A stretch of 64,000 nucleotides of DNA, from positions 124,001 through 188,000 of the forward strand of contig NZ_SLWY01000010.1 in the NCBI RefSeq assembly GCF_004341245.1. The letters are read 5' to 3'. The translations under genes were made by a program, and so were the position numbers. The notes below the pieces were generated by a model. That model ran no database searches and had not been told where the DNA came from. It saw only the letters and a program-made list of their open reading frames with translations. This document shows positions 35,773 through 51,121 of the stretch, piece after piece (positions within the stretch are counted from its first letter, which is position 1; the number at the start of each line of letters is the position of its first letter). Origin of the DNA: Plasticicumulans lactativorans. Lineage in GTDB: Bacteria > Pseudomonadota > Gammaproteobacteria > Competibacterales > Competibacteraceae.

Positions 35773-36825
35773 GTGGGCGGGCACGGCGCGGGGGGGCGGT
35801 CGGTGGGTTCGGCCGACGACGTGTACCTGACGTTCCGGGCCATCGCCGAGGACCAGCCCGGTCCCAAGTTGCGGGCGCAGTTCGAGCGCTGCTGGCCGTC
35901 GTACCGTGAATGGTTCCTGCGCGAGGGCGAGGCGGTGCGTCCCTCGTACGCCGTCTGCCTGCGCATGCTGCGCACCCACATGCCCGAGCTGGTGCCGGTG
36001 TACGAACGGCTGATCGGGGCCGTCGACGGCGACGACCAGATGGCGCGCTTCCTGTCGCTGTACAGCCCGACGCCCTTCCTCGCCGCCTGCTCGCAGGCGA
36101 TGTGGACGCGCGGCGCGCGCCCGGCGCTGCTGCGCAACTACGACTACCGTTCGCACCTGCTCGACGGCGTGATCCTCAAGACCCGCTACACCGGCACGCG
36201 CGTGATCGCGATGGCCGACTGCAGCTGGGGCGCGCTCGACGGCATCAACGAGCACGGGCTCGCGGTGTCGCTGGCCTTCGGCGGCCGGCGGCCGGTGGGG
36301 CCGGGCTTTGGTATCGCGCTGATCGTCCGCTACCTGCTCGAGACCTGTACCACCACGCGCGAGGCCGCCGCCGTGCTCAGGCGCGTGCCGGTGCAGATGG
36401 CCTACAACGTCGCCGTGCTCGACCGCGAGGCGCGTCACCTGACCGCCTTCATCGCGCCCGACCGCGAGCCGGTGGTCACCGCCGCGCAGGTCTCGACCAA
36501 CCGCCAGGGGGCGATCGACTGGCCCGAGCATGCGCGCATCTGGGCCACCGTCGAACGCGAGCAGGCGCTGGTGCACTGCGTCGCCGACGGCCAGGGATCG
36601 CTCGACCAGCTCACCCGTGCCTTCCTGATGCCGCCGGTGTACCGCGCCACGCACGCCGGCGGCTGGGGCACGCTGTACACCTCGCGCTACCTGCCGCGCG
36701 AGGGTGCGATGGAATGCCTGTGGCCGGACCGTTCCTGGCGGCTCGGCTTCGACGACTTCGTCGAGGGCGAGCAGCACGTGCGCTACGTCGTGCGCGCGGC
36801 CGCACACCCGGCGGGCCCTGCATGA
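35773..36825 (+). CDS. C45-family (acyltransferase/amidohydrolase) NTN hydrolase
   Basis: A 350-residue protein of the isopenicillin-N acyltransferase / carcinine hydrolase family. The RNYDY motif, the GALDGINEHGLAVSLAFGG block and the STNRQGAIDWPEH segment are characteristic. In this family a cysteine becomes the N-terminal nucleophile after self-cleavage; the Cys in AACSQAMW, ~20 residues before RNYDY, is the candidate. GTG 35773 starts directly after the nitrilase stop, and the stop overlaps an ATG (ATGA at 36822) of the next frame. Likely acts on an amide bond of the same compound as its neighbours. Confidence 0.75.
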   Translation: MGGHGAGGRSVGSADDVYLTFRAIAEDQPGPKLRAQFERCWPSYREWFLREGEAVRPSYAVCLRMLRTHMPELVPVYERLIGAVDGDDQMARFLSLYSPTPFLAACSQAMWTRGARPALLRNYDYRSHLLDGVILKTRYTGTRVIAMADCSWGALDGINEHGLAVSLAFGGRRPVGPGFGIALIVRYLLETCTTTREAAAVLRRVPVQMAYNVAVLDREARHLTAFIAPDREPVVTAAQVSTNRQGAIDWPEHARIWATVEREQALVHCVADGQGSLDQLTRAFLMPPVYRATHAGGWGTLYTSRYLPREGAMECLWPDRSWRLGFDDFVEGEQHVRYVVRAAAHPAGPA

Positions 36826-36908
36826 ATCATCCTAGCTGGCCGTGGCTGCACCGCCTGCTCAGCGCGGTGCGGCGACTGTTCCGACCACAACAGCCACCCG
36901 GAGGACCC

Positions 36909-38363
36909 ATGAATACCGCCGCGCGCCCGTCGCTGAACGGGCTGTCCGAGATCTTCTCGTTCTTCCGTACCAACACGACGCCGATCTACTTCGTCTCGCC
37001 GGTGCCCTTCAGCCTGCTCGGCATCGACCGCTGGGTGAAGAACATCGAGTTCATCAACTACTTCGACTCCTTCGACCGGCACCACCCGCGCTGCTTCGTG
37101 CCGCACCTGTCGGGCTGGCGCGACTTCATGTCGATGGAGGAGGTCGGCAACTTCCTGCTCGGCCACAAGGAGGTCGTCGACCACATCAAGGCGACCGGCC
37201 CCGGCAAGGTCATGCTGGTGATGTTCGACGAGGAGAGCGAGCAGCTGGTGCGCGAACTCGGCTGCGAGATGGCGCTGCCCCCCGACGTGCTGCGCCGGCG
37301 CATCGACTCGAAGATCGAGACCACCCGGCTCGGCAACGAGGCCGGCGTCGCCAGCGCCCCCAACACCATGGGCCGCGCGAAGACCTACGCCGAGCTGCTC
37401 ACGCTCGCGCAGGGCGCGAACCTCGGTACCGACCTGGTGGTGCAGACCCCCTACGGCGACTCCGGCCGCACCACGTTCTTCGTCAAGAGCGAGGCCGACT
37501 GGGAGAAGTACGCCGACAAGATGGAGGACGAGGAACTCAAGGTCATGCGCTACATCCGGCACATGCCCGGCACCCTCGAGGCCTGCGCCACCCGCCACGG
37601 CACCCTGGTCGGGCCGATGATGATGGACATCACCGGCTTCGAGGAGCTCACGCCGTACAAGGGTGGCTGGTGCGGCAACGACGTCTTCCCCGGCGCGCTG
37701 CCGCCGGAGCGCCGCGACAAGGTGCGCAAGATGGCGCAGGCGCTCGGCGACCGGCTGTGGAAGGAAGGCTACAAGGGTGTGTTCTGCGTCGACTTCCTGA
37801 TCGACACCGACACCGGCGAGGTCTACCTCGGTGAGCTCAACCCGCGCATCAGCGGCGCCTCCCCGCCGACCAACCTGATCACCTCGATGTACGGCGGCGT
37901 GCCGCTGTTCCTGTTCCACCTGCTCGAGTTCATGGACGTCGACTACACCATCGACCTCGATGCGGTGCAGGCGCGCTGGGTCGAGTTCGACACCTGGAGC
38001 CAGCTGGTGCTGAAGCAGAGCGAGGACAAGGTCGAGCTGATCACCCGTGCGCCGGCCTCGGGCATCTGGAAGCTGAACCCCGATGGCAGCATCCGCTTCG
38101 ACCGCTTCGCCACCGACTTCACCGAGGTGGTCGGCGAGGACGAAGGCTTCTACATGCGCGTCTACGGCGCCGCCGAGTACCGCTACAAGGGCGCCGACAT
38201 GGGCATCCTGTTCACCCGCGGGCGCATGCAGACCGACGACCGCGAACTGACCGAGCGCGCGAAGATCTGGGCCAGGGGCATCCTCGCGCAGTTCGAGGGC
38301 GTGCCGCCGGCGCCGCACGTGCCGGTGGTCCCGCCCGACCCGTTCGAGGGCAAGATGTTCTGA
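36909..38363 (+). CDS. ATP-grasp ligase
   Basis: A protein of about 484 residues with an ATP-grasp fold: a preATP-like N-terminus, the lysine/loop region LVVQTPYGDSGRTTFFV, and the metal-binding GVFCVDFLIDTDTGEVYLGELNPRISG. ATP-grasp enzymes form amide or thioester bonds through acyl-phosphates. ATG 36909 has GGAGG four bases upstream; ATG 36822, in the same frame and in ATGA overlap with the previous gene, would add 29 residues (a basic amphipathic leader). With the nitrilase and C45 hydrolase it suggests making and breaking of an unusual amide. Confidence 0.8.
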   Translation: MNTAARPSLNGLSEIFSFFRTNTTPIYFVSPVPFSLLGIDRWVKNIEFINYFDSFDRHHPRCFVPHLSGWRDFMSMEEVGNFLLGHKEVVDHIKATGPGKVMLVMFDEESEQLVRELGCEMALPPDVLRRRIDSKIETTRLGNEAGVASAPNTMGRAKTYAELLTLAQGANLGTDLVVQTPYGDSGRTTFFVKSEADWEKYADKMEDEELKVMRYIRHMPGTLEACATRHGTLVGPMMMDITGFEELTPYKGGWCGNDVFPGALPPERRDKVRKMAQALGDRLWKEGYKGVFCVDFLIDTDTGEVYLGELNPRISGASPPTNLITSMYGGVPLFLFHLLEFMDVDYTIDLDAVQARWVEFDTWSQLVLKQSEDKVELITRAPASGIWKLNPDGSIRFDRFATDFTEVVGEDEGFYMRVYGAAEYRYKGADMGILFTRGRMQTDDRELTERAKIWARGILAQFEGVPPAPHVPVVPPDPFEGKMF

Positions 38364-38372
38364 TGTTCCCGG

Positions 38373-38400
38373 CCCCCGCCCCGTGCGGGGGTCGTGCTTT
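38373..38400 (+). terminator. Terminator after the ATP-grasp operon
   Basis: CCCCCGC (38373-38379) pairs with GCGGGGG (38385-38391) around CCCGT; TCGTGCTTTT follows. Confidence 0.55.
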
Positions 38401-38482
38401 TCGGGGGGAGCGGCACGGGCGCCGTGTGCAGGATATTGAACACCTCGCGCCAGCGGCTGCAGCGCCCGGGCGGGAGGCTGTG

Positions 38483-38514
38483 AAAAGACCAGGCGGCCTT
38501 GCGGCCGCCTGGTC
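38483..38514 (-). terminator. Rho-independent terminator of the fumarase gene
   Basis: A perfect 12-bp stem GACCAGGCGGCC/GGCCGCCTGGTC with a four-base loop; on the minus strand it is followed by TTTT. Confidence 0.85.
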
Positions 38515-38546
38515 GGGGAGGGTAGGGGCCTGGCCGCTACCCGTGC

Positions 38547-40061
38547 TCAGGCGCTCACGACCGGGATCTTGCCGATCTTCGCCTGCCATTCCCGCGGCCC
38601 GCTCTGGTGCACCGAGCTGCCCCTGGAATCGACTGCGACCATCACCGGCATGTCCTGCACCTCGAACTCGTAGATCGCTTCCATGCCGATGTCCTCGAAG
38701 GCGAGCACCTTCGACTTGCGGATCGCCTTGGAGACGAGGTAGGCCGCGCCGCCGACGGCGATCAGCGACACCGCCTTGTTGTCGCGGATCGCCTCAATCG
38801 CCACCGGGCCGCGCTCGGCCTTGCCGATCATGCCGAGCAGGCCGGTGGCTTCGAGCATCTGCCGGGTGAACTTGTCCATGCGCGTGGCGGTGGTCGGGCC
38901 GGCCGGGCCGACGATCTCGTCACGCACCGGGTCGACCGGGCCGACGTAGTAGATGAAGCGGTTGTTGAAGTCGACCGGCAGCGCCTCGCCGCGGTTCAGC
39001 ATGTCGACCATGCGCTTGTGCGCGGCATCGCGCCCGGTCAGCAGCTTGCCGGACAGCAGCAGCACCTCGCCCGGCTGCCAGGCCTGCACGTCCTCGCGGG
39101 TGATGCTGTCGAGGTCGACGCGCCGGCCCTTGCTGGCGTCGTAGGTGATCTGCGGCCAGTCGTCGAGCGAGGGCGGGGTCAGCACCGCCGGGCCGCTGCC
39201 GTCGAGGTGGAAGTGGGCGTGGCGGGTGGCGGCGCAGTTCGGGATCATCGCCACCGGCAGGTTGGCGGCGTGGGTCGGGTAGTCGAGCACCTTGACGTCG
39301 AGCACGGTGGTGAGGCCGCCCAGCCCCTGCGCGCCGATGCCGAGCGCGTTGACCTTCTCGTAGAGTTCGAGGCGCAGTTCCTCGGCGCGGTTCGACGGGC
39401 CGCGCGCGATCAGCTCCTGGATGTCGACCGGCGCCATGATCGCTTCCTTGGCGAGCAGCATGGCCTTCTCCGGCGTGCCGCCGATGCCGATGCCGAGGAT
39501 GCCCGGCGGGCACCAGCCGGCGCCCATCGTCGGCACGGTCTTCAGCACCCAGTCGACCAGGCTGTCGGAGGGATTCAGCATCGCGAACTTCGACTTCGCC
39601 TCGGAGCCGCCGCCCTTGGCCGCGCAGATCACCTCGACGTGGTGGCCGGGGACGATCTCGTAGTGCACCACCGCCGGGGTGTTGTCCTTGGAGTTCTGGC
39701 GCTTGCCGGCGGGGTCGAGCAGCACCGAGGCGCGCAGCTTGTTGTCGGGGTCGAGGTAGGCGCGGCGCACACCCTCGTTGACCATCTCCTGCAGGCTCAG
39801 CGTGGCGTCCCAGCGGACGTCCATGCCGACCTTGAGGAACACCACGGCGATGCCGGTGTCCTGGCAGATCGGCCGGTGCCCCTCGGCGCACATGCGGCTG
39901 TTGATCAGGATCTGTGCGATGGCGTCCTTCGCCGCCGGGCTTTCCTCGCGCTCGTAGGCCGCCGCCAGCGCCTTGATGTAGTCGACCGGGTGGTAGTAGC
40001 TGATGTACTGGAAGGCGTCGGCGACCGACTGGATGAAGTCTTCTTGGCGGATCGTGGTCAT
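38547..40061 (-). CDS. fumA: Class I (4Fe-4S) fumarate hydratase
   Basis: A 504-residue iron-sulfur fumarase interconverting fumarate and malate. Cluster cysteines are visible in HRPICQDTGIAVVF, MGAGWCPPGILGIGIGG and IPNCAATRHAHFHLDG. The C-terminal domain (ITREDVQAWQPGEVLLLSGKLLTGRD ... GPTTATRMD ... KAERGP) is the beta part fused in the usual order. The ATG complementary to 40059-40061 gives MTTIRQEDF. It is divergent from the first malic enzyme gene (293-bp gap, a TATACT element at 40214 on the malic enzyme side), so malate production and consumption are adjacent. Confidence 0.95.
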   Translation of the reverse strand: MTTIRQEDFIQSVADAFQYISYYHPVDYIKALAAAYEREESPAAKDAIAQILINSRMCAEGHRPICQDTGIAVVFLKVGMDVRWDATLSLQEMVNEGVRRAYLDPDNKLRASVLLDPAGKRQNSKDNTPAVVHYEIVPGHHVEVICAAKGGGSEAKSKFAMLNPSDSLVDWVLKTVPTMGAGWCPPGILGIGIGGTPEKAMLLAKEAIMAPVDIQELIARGPSNRAEELRLELYEKVNALGIGAQGLGGLTTVLDVKVLDYPTHAANLPVAMIPNCAATRHAHFHLDGSGPAVLTPPSLDDWPQITYDASKGRRVDLDSITREDVQAWQPGEVLLLSGKLLTGRDAAHKRMVDMLNRGEALPVDFNNRFIYYVGPVDPVRDEIVGPAGPTTATRMDKFTRQMLEATGLLGMIGKAERGPVAIEAIRDNKAVSLIAVGGAAYLVSKAIRKSKVLAFEDIGMEAIYEFEVQDMPVMVAVDSRGSSVHQSGPREWQAKIGKIPVVSA

Positions 40062-40354
40062 CGTGCGTGGGCTCCGGGCGAGGTGGCCGTGGCTGGCGGG
40101 AAAGCCGCGGAATAGTAACAGGAAGCCGCCGGCAGCGGCCGCCCGGGCGGTAGCCGTCCTGTAGTGGGCTACGCATGGACTACAAAGCCCGGCGTGCGTC
40201 GCGCGGGCGAACTTATACTGACGATCGGCGGTCCCGTGCGGGCCGCCCAGGGTGGCAGCGCGACGCGGGCGATGCTTCGGACCCCGCCCGGCCCCAGGGG
40301 CCGGCACTCGCAACAGAAATGCCCACCAACACGAACAGAGCCGAGGAAGCATCG

Positions 40355-42664
<2,310 letters not shown>

Positions 42665-42694
42665 GTGCGCTTCCCCGCACCGGTGTAGCCCCCG

Positions 42695-42728
42695 GCGAGG
42701 GCGACCGCGAGGTCGCCCTCGCGCTTTT
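42695..42728 (+). terminator. Rho-independent terminator after maeB copy 1
   Basis: A perfect 12-bp stem GCGAGGGCGACC/GGTCGCCCTCGC with a GCGA loop, followed by GCTTTT. Confidence 0.85.
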
Positions 42729-42758
42729 GTCCGCCGTGCCGATACAGGAGTGGATGTC

Positions 42759-43652
42759 GTGGAGCTCAAATGGCTGGAGGATTTTCTCAGCCTGGCCGAA
42801 ACCCGCAGTTTCTCGCGCTCGGCCGAGGTGCGTTACGTCACGCAGTCGACCTTCAGCCGGCGCATCAAGGCGCTGGAGCTGTGGATCGGCGTGCCGCTGG
42901 TCGATCGCAGTTCCTACCCGACCACGCTGACCCCGGCCGGCGCGGCCTTCCGCGACACCGCCGAGGAAGCCTTGCGCGTGCTCTACGAGATGCGCGACGA
43001 GCTGCGCGGCAAGCAGCGCACCAATCGCGACGCGGTGACCTTCTACGCGCTGCACGCGCTGACGGTGACCTTCTTCCCGAAGTGGCTGAGCGCCTGCGTG
43101 GCCCGCATCGGGCGCTTCGATTCGCGCCTGGTGCCCGACAACCCCCACAACTGCGTGCGTGCGCTGTTCGAGGGCAGCGCCGACTTCGTGCTGAGCTACG
43201 CGCACCCGTCGATCCCGCTGCTGCTCGACCCCGGGCGCTACCCCTCGGTGCACCTGGCGAGCGAGCGTTTCTTCGCGATCAGCGCACCGGATGCACGCGG
43301 CGAACCGCGCTACCGGCTGCCGGGCTCGCGCCGCGCGCCGCTGCCGTACCTGGCGTACTCGCCGAACACCTTCCTCGGCCAGGCGGTCGAGTTCATCGTC
43401 GGCCAGCAGGCCGAGCCGCCGCACCTGCGCTGCTGCTTCGAGAACCCGATGGCCGACGCGCTGAAGGCGATGGCGGTCGAGGGGCACGGCATCGCCTGGA
43501 TGCCGGAGAACCTGATCGCCGAGGAACTGCAGCAGGGGCTGCTGGTGCCCGCCGGCGACGCCGGCTTCGCCACCGGGCTCGACGTGCGCCTGTACCGCGC
43601 CCTCGGTGGCGAGCGCAGCATCGTCGACACCATCTGGTCGAACCTCGGCTGA
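42759..43652 (+). CDS. LysR-family transcriptional regulator
   Basis: A 297-residue LTTR. The HTH is VELKWLEDFLSLAETRSFSR followed by SAEVRYVTQSTFSRRIKALE; the C-terminal effector domain starts at ~90. The start at GTG 42759 has GGAG eight bases upstream. It lies between the first malic enzyme and the aspartase gene and reads in the same direction as the latter, so it is a good candidate regulator of the aspartase/asparaginase/symporter cluster, with aspartate, fumarate or malate as co-inducer. The effector is inferred. Confidence 0.88.
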   Translation: MELKWLEDFLSLAETRSFSRSAEVRYVTQSTFSRRIKALELWIGVPLVDRSSYPTTLTPAGAAFRDTAEEALRVLYEMRDELRGKQRTNRDAVTFYALHALTVTFFPKWLSACVARIGRFDSRLVPDNPHNCVRALFEGSADFVLSYAHPSIPLLLDPGRYPSVHLASERFFAISAPDARGEPRYRLPGSRRAPLPYLAYSPNTFLGQAVEFIVGQQAEPPHLRCCFENPMADALKAMAVEGHGIAWMPENLIAEELQQGLLVPAGDAGFATGLDVRLYRALGGERSIVDTIWSNLG

Positions 43653-43680
43653 TCCCGCCGCGGCGTACAACCGTAACTTT

Positions 43681-43696
43681 ATGCATGACATGCATG
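43681..43696. promoter_or_regulatory. ATGCATG repeat pair upstream of aspartase
   Basis: ATGCATG occurs at 43681-43687 and 43690-43696, and GCATGC/GCATGG variants follow to about 43736. The 220-base gap 43653-43872 has no gene and holds this cluster, plausibly an operator for the adjacent LysR protein. No T-N11-A site was firmly identified. Confidence 0.35.
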
Positions 43697-43872
43697 GGCG
43701 CATCCGTGCTCCGCATGCTATGCACGCGACGCATGGGGCCGCGCTGATTTCTCATTGGACCGCGCAGCGCTGTAACTCGAATATGCACGCACCCGCCGGA
43801 TCGCCCTCGCAGCCGCGAACAAGGGAAATCGCCGGGCCCATGCCACTGCATCTTTCGAGGAACAGACGAGAA

Positions 43873-45291
<1,419 letters not shown>

Positions 45292-45403
45292 GTCCCCAGC
45301 ACTCCAAGCGTTTCACCCCCGACCCGGCGCGACCCGCGCGCGCCGGTAGGGTCTGTTCGTGCCCGTTTCGCCCAAATAAAGAGTCCTGAGAGGAGAACCG
45401 ACC

Positions 45404-46465
45404 ATGTTGCGCAAGACCCCGATCGCCCTGCTGATCGCCGCCACGCTGTGCACCGGCGCCGCCTTCGCCGGCACCGCCCAGCCCGCGATCAAGGTGCTCG
45501 CCACCGGCGGCACCATCGCCGGCACCGGCGAGTCCGCCGGCAGCGGTGCCTACACCTCGGCGCGCCTGCCGATCGACGCGCTGCTCGACGCCGTGCCCGA
45601 GGCGAAGAAGCTCGCCCGCCTCAGCGGCGAGCAGGTGGTGCAGCTCGGCAGCCAGGCGATGACCCCCGAGGTGTGGCTGAAGATCGCCCGGCGCGCCAAC
45701 GAGCTGCTGGCCTCGCCCGAGGTCGACGGCCTGGTGATCACGCACGGCACCGACACGCTGGAAGAGACCGCGTACTTCCTGAACCTCACGCTGCGCAGCG
45801 ACAAGCCGGTGGTGCTGGTCGGCGCGATGCGCCCGTCGACGGCGATCAGCGCCGACGGCCCGGCGAACCTCTACGAGGCGATCACCCTGGCGGCGTCGCC
45901 GCAGGCCGCGGGCAAGGGCGTGCTGGTGGCGATGAACGATCAGGTGCTCGACGCCCGCGGCGTGACCAAGACCAGCACCACCAGCGTCGCCACCTTCCGC
46001 TCGCCCAACGAAGGGCCGCTCGGCAGCGTCGCCAACGGCAAGGTGGAGCTGATGCGCACGGTGCTGCGCACCCACACCCGCACGAGCACCTTCGACGTCG
46101 CCAAGCTCGACAGCCTGCCGCGGGTCGAGATCGTCTACGGCTACGCCGGCGACAACAGCGCGCAGATCGACGCCGCGGTGAAGAGCGGCGCGGCGGGCAT
46201 CGTCTTCGCCGGCGTCGGTAACGGCAACTTCAATCCGGCCGTGGAGAAGGCCCTGGCCGAGGCGCGCCAGAAGGGGGTCGCCGTGGTCCGCAGCAGCCGC
46301 GCCGGCAGCGGGCGAGTGACGCTGGACGGCGAGGTCGATGACGCCAAGTACGGCTTCGTCGTCGCCGACGATCTCAATCCGCAGAAGGCGCGTGTGCTGC
46401 TGATGCTCGCGCTGACGCAGACCCAGGATCCGCAGGCGCTCCAGAAGCTGTTCTTCACGTACTGA
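45404..46465 (+). CDS. ansB: Type II (periplasmic) L-asparaginase
   Basis: A 353-residue enzyme with a signal peptide (RKTPIALLIAATLCTGAAFAG). The catalytic threonine motifs are KVLATGGTIAGTG and GLVITHGTDTLEETAYFL, both intact. It hydrolyses asparagine (and often glutamine) to aspartate plus ammonia in the periplasm. It lies between aspartase and a dicarboxylate/amino acid symporter, so asparagine can be deamidated, imported and deaminated by adjacent genes. RBS GAGAGGAG precedes ATG 45404. Confidence 0.95.
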   Translation: MLRKTPIALLIAATLCTGAAFAGTAQPAIKVLATGGTIAGTGESAGSGAYTSARLPIDALLDAVPEAKKLARLSGEQVVQLGSQAMTPEVWLKIARRANELLASPEVDGLVITHGTDTLEETAYFLNLTLRSDKPVVLVGAMRPSTAISADGPANLYEAITLAASPQAAGKGVLVAMNDQVLDARGVTKTSTTSVATFRSPNEGPLGSVANGKVELMRTVLRTHTRTSTFDVAKLDSLPRVEIVYGYAGDNSAQIDAAVKSGAAGIVFAGVGNGNFNPAVEKALAEARQKGVAVVRSSRAGSGRVTLDGEVDDAKYGFVVADDLNPQKARVLLMLALTQTQDPQALQKLFFTY

Positions 46466-46530
46466 GCCGCTGCCCGCCCGCCGTCCGTTGCCGGGGCGGC
46501 GGGCCCCGTTTCCAGAGGAGAAGACGAACC

Positions 46531-47841
46531 ATGCGATCCAACAAACTGACGAGCTACATCCTCGTCGCGATGGTGCTCGGCGTGATCACCGGCCAGGCCG
46601 TGCGCGAACTGGTGCCCGATCCGGAATGGGTGAAGAGCTTCGCTGCCAACATCTCGCTGCTGACCGAGATCTTCCTGCGCCTGATCAAGATGATCATCGC
46701 GCCGCTGGTGTTCACCACGCTGGTGGTCGGCATCGCCAAGATGGACGACATCGGCACCGTCGGCCGCATCGGCGCGAAGACCCTGCTGTGGTTCGTCGGC
46801 GCCTCGGCGGTGTCGATCACCCTCGGCATGCTGCTGGTCAACCTGTTCCAGCCCGGCGTGGCCTCCGGCCTCACGCTGCCCGATGCGGGCGCGGTGACCG
46901 GCCTGCAGAAGAGCGCGCTGTCGCTGAAGGAATTCGTCGCGCACCTGGTGCCGAAGAGCGTCATCGAGGCGATGGCGACCAACGAGATCCTGCAGATCGT
47001 CGTGTTCGCGGTGTTCTTCGGCCTCGCCGCGGCGGCGCTGGGGCAGCGTACCCGCGCGCTGATCGCCGACCTCGACATGCTCGCGCACATCATGCTGAAG
47101 GTGACGACCTTCGTGATGAACTTCTCGCCGATCGCGGTGTTCGCGGCGATGGCGGCGATCGTCGCCCGCCAGGGGCTCGGCGTGCTGGCCACCTACGGCA
47201 AGTTCATCGGTGAGTTCTACATCGGCATCGCGCTGCTGCTGATCCTGCTGGTGGCCGCCGCGAGCCTCGTGCTCGGCCGCCGCGTCCTGCGCCTGGTGAA
47301 GTACCTGCGCGAGCCGACGCTGCTCGCCTTCAGCACCGCGAGCAGCGAGGCCGCCTTCCCGAAGACCCTGGAGCAGCTCGAGCGCTTCGGCTGCAGCAAC
47401 AAGGTCGCGAGCTTCGTGCTGCCGATGGGCTACTCGTTCAACCTCGACGGCTCGATGATGTTCTGCGCCTTCGCCTCGATGTTCGTCGCCCAGGTCTATG
47501 GCGTCGACATGAGCATCGGTTCGCAGGTGGCACTGGCGCTGACGCTGATGATCACCAGCAAGGGCATCGCCGGCGTGCCGCGCGCCTCGCTGGTGGTGGT
47601 GGCGGCGACGCTGCCCTCGGTGGGCATCCCCGAAGCGGGCCTGCTGCTGCTGATCGGCATCGACCAGTTCTTCGACATGGGGCGCACCGCGGTCAACGTC
47701 ATCGGCAATGGCATCGCCACCGCGGTGGTGTCGAAGTGGGAAGGTGACCTGCAGCCGCATGCGCACGCCGAACCCGCGGCGCCGGCCAAGCCCGGTGCGG
47801 GCGCCGGCGAGGCGCCGGTGGCCGAACCCGCCGTCTCCTGA
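46531..47841 (+). CDS. Dicarboxylate/amino acid:cation symporter (DAACS family)
   Basis: A 436-residue membrane transporter of the GltP/DctA family. Recognisable parts are the N-terminal helices with LIKMIIAPLVFTTLVVGI, the serine-rich re-entrant loop STASSEAAFPKTLE, and the transport-core helices FVLPMGYSFNLDGSMM and GIDQFFDMGRTAVNVIGN. It imports aspartate, glutamate or C4-dicarboxylates with H+ or Na+. The position after aspA-ansB favours aspartate as substrate. The C-terminal tail is Ala/Pro-rich. Confidence 0.92.
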   Translation: MRSNKLTSYILVAMVLGVITGQAVRELVPDPEWVKSFAANISLLTEIFLRLIKMIIAPLVFTTLVVGIAKMDDIGTVGRIGAKTLLWFVGASAVSITLGMLLVNLFQPGVASGLTLPDAGAVTGLQKSALSLKEFVAHLVPKSVIEAMATNEILQIVVFAVFFGLAAAALGQRTRALIADLDMLAHIMLKVTTFVMNFSPIAVFAAMAAIVARQGLGVLATYGKFIGEFYIGIALLLILLVAAASLVLGRRVLRLVKYLREPTLLAFSTASSEAAFPKTLEQLERFGCSNKVASFVLPMGYSFNLDGSMMFCAFASMFVAQVYGVDMSIGSQVALALTLMITSKGIAGVPRASLVVVAATLPSVGIPEAGLLLLIGIDQFFDMGRTAVNVIGNGIATAVVSKWEGDLQPHAHAEPAAPAKPGAGAGEAPVAEPAVS

Positions 47842-48076
47842 GATCCACGCCCGACGAGGCCCCGCGACGCCCGGCACGGATGCCGGTGCGCCGCGGGGCG
47901 TACTGCTGCCGCGATGTGGTAGCGACATCCACGATGGCGCACGGACGGGACGCGTCATTGCGTTGGTCGAAACCACGAGCGGACCGTTAACATAGCCCGC
48001 CATCCACCTGACCGCCGGGAGCGTACGCGGTCGGGCGGAGCCATCCGCACGCACGAGAATTCGAGGGAGCCCCTAG

Positions 48077-50362
<2,286 letters not shown>

Positions 50363-50387
50363 GTCCGCGTACCGCGGGGTGAAAAGA

Positions 50388-50418
50388 AAGGGCGACCCGC
50401 GGGTCGCCCTTGTTTTTT
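50388..50418. terminator. Bidirectional terminator between maeB copy 2 and the CBS gene
   Basis: AAGGGCGACCC/GGGTCGCCCTT stem with a two-base centre, T-run (GTTTTTT) on the plus side and A-rich AAAAGAAA on the other. Confidence 0.85.
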
Positions 50419-50430
50419 GCCACGCGGCCG

Positions 50431-51036
50431 TCAGCCCGAGTGCAGCAGTGCCTGTTCGATCTCGGCGAAGGTGGTGGGACGGTCGGCCGGGTGGATGTCG
50501 AGCCCCAGTTGCTTGCCGATCTGTGCGAGCGAGAAGATGCCGCGGATCGCCTCCTTGCCGGTGGTGTCGTCGAAGTCGAGCACCAGCGCGTGCTGGCGTC
50601 CGGAGTCGCGCAGCGTGGCGATGATGTCGCCGACGCGGGCGCGCAGCACGTCCTCCAGCGGCAGCACCTCGAGCTTCGGATACAGCGTCATGATGTCGCG
50701 CACCAGCAGCTCCTCGAACTTGCCGCCGGTCTTTTCGAGGATGCGCATCGGCTTCTCGCCCTGGATGTCGCGGCTGGTGATCAGGCCGCGCACGGTGCCG
50801 TCGGGGTCGACGACCAGGAGCATGCGCACGCCGCCCTTGACCATCCGTTCGAGCGCCATGCTGAGCGGCGTGGTCAGCGACACCATGATCGCCGCGACCT
50901 GACGCAGGTCGGTCATCACGTCGATCGCGGGATCCTCCTGGCGCACCCGCTCGGGCAGGGCCTGGTGGGGGCGGAAGTAGGTGACGCCGACATCGAGCTT
51001 ACGGAATGTAAGCGTGTTGAACTTGCCATGCTCCAT
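50431..51036 (-). CDS. Tandem CBS-domain protein
   Basis: A 201-residue cytoplasmic protein consisting of a CBS pair: the first repeat around VMTDLRQVAAIMVSLTTPLSMALERMVKGGVRMLLVVD and a second around VRDIMTLYPKLEVLPLEDVLRARVGDIIATLRDSGRQHALVLD. CBS pairs bind adenine nucleotides and act as energy or redox sensors. No enzymatic domain is attached, so it may regulate another protein. Partner unknown. Confidence 0.85.
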   Translation of the reverse strand: MEHGKFNTLTFRKLDVGVTYFRPHQALPERVRQEDPAIDVMTDLRQVAAIMVSLTTPLSMALERMVKGGVRMLLVVDPDGTVRGLITSRDIQGEKPMRILEKTGGKFEELLVRDIMTLYPKLEVLPLEDVLRARVGDIIATLRDSGRQHALVLDFDDTTGKEAIRGIFSLAQIGKQLGLDIHPADRPTTFAEIEQALLHSG

Positions 51037-51121
51037 AGGGGCCTCCGGGATGATTGAGACGCGGACCGTCCATAGGCATAGACCTCGGCGATCACCTTGT
51101 AAATCCGTGGCTGTCGCGTGA

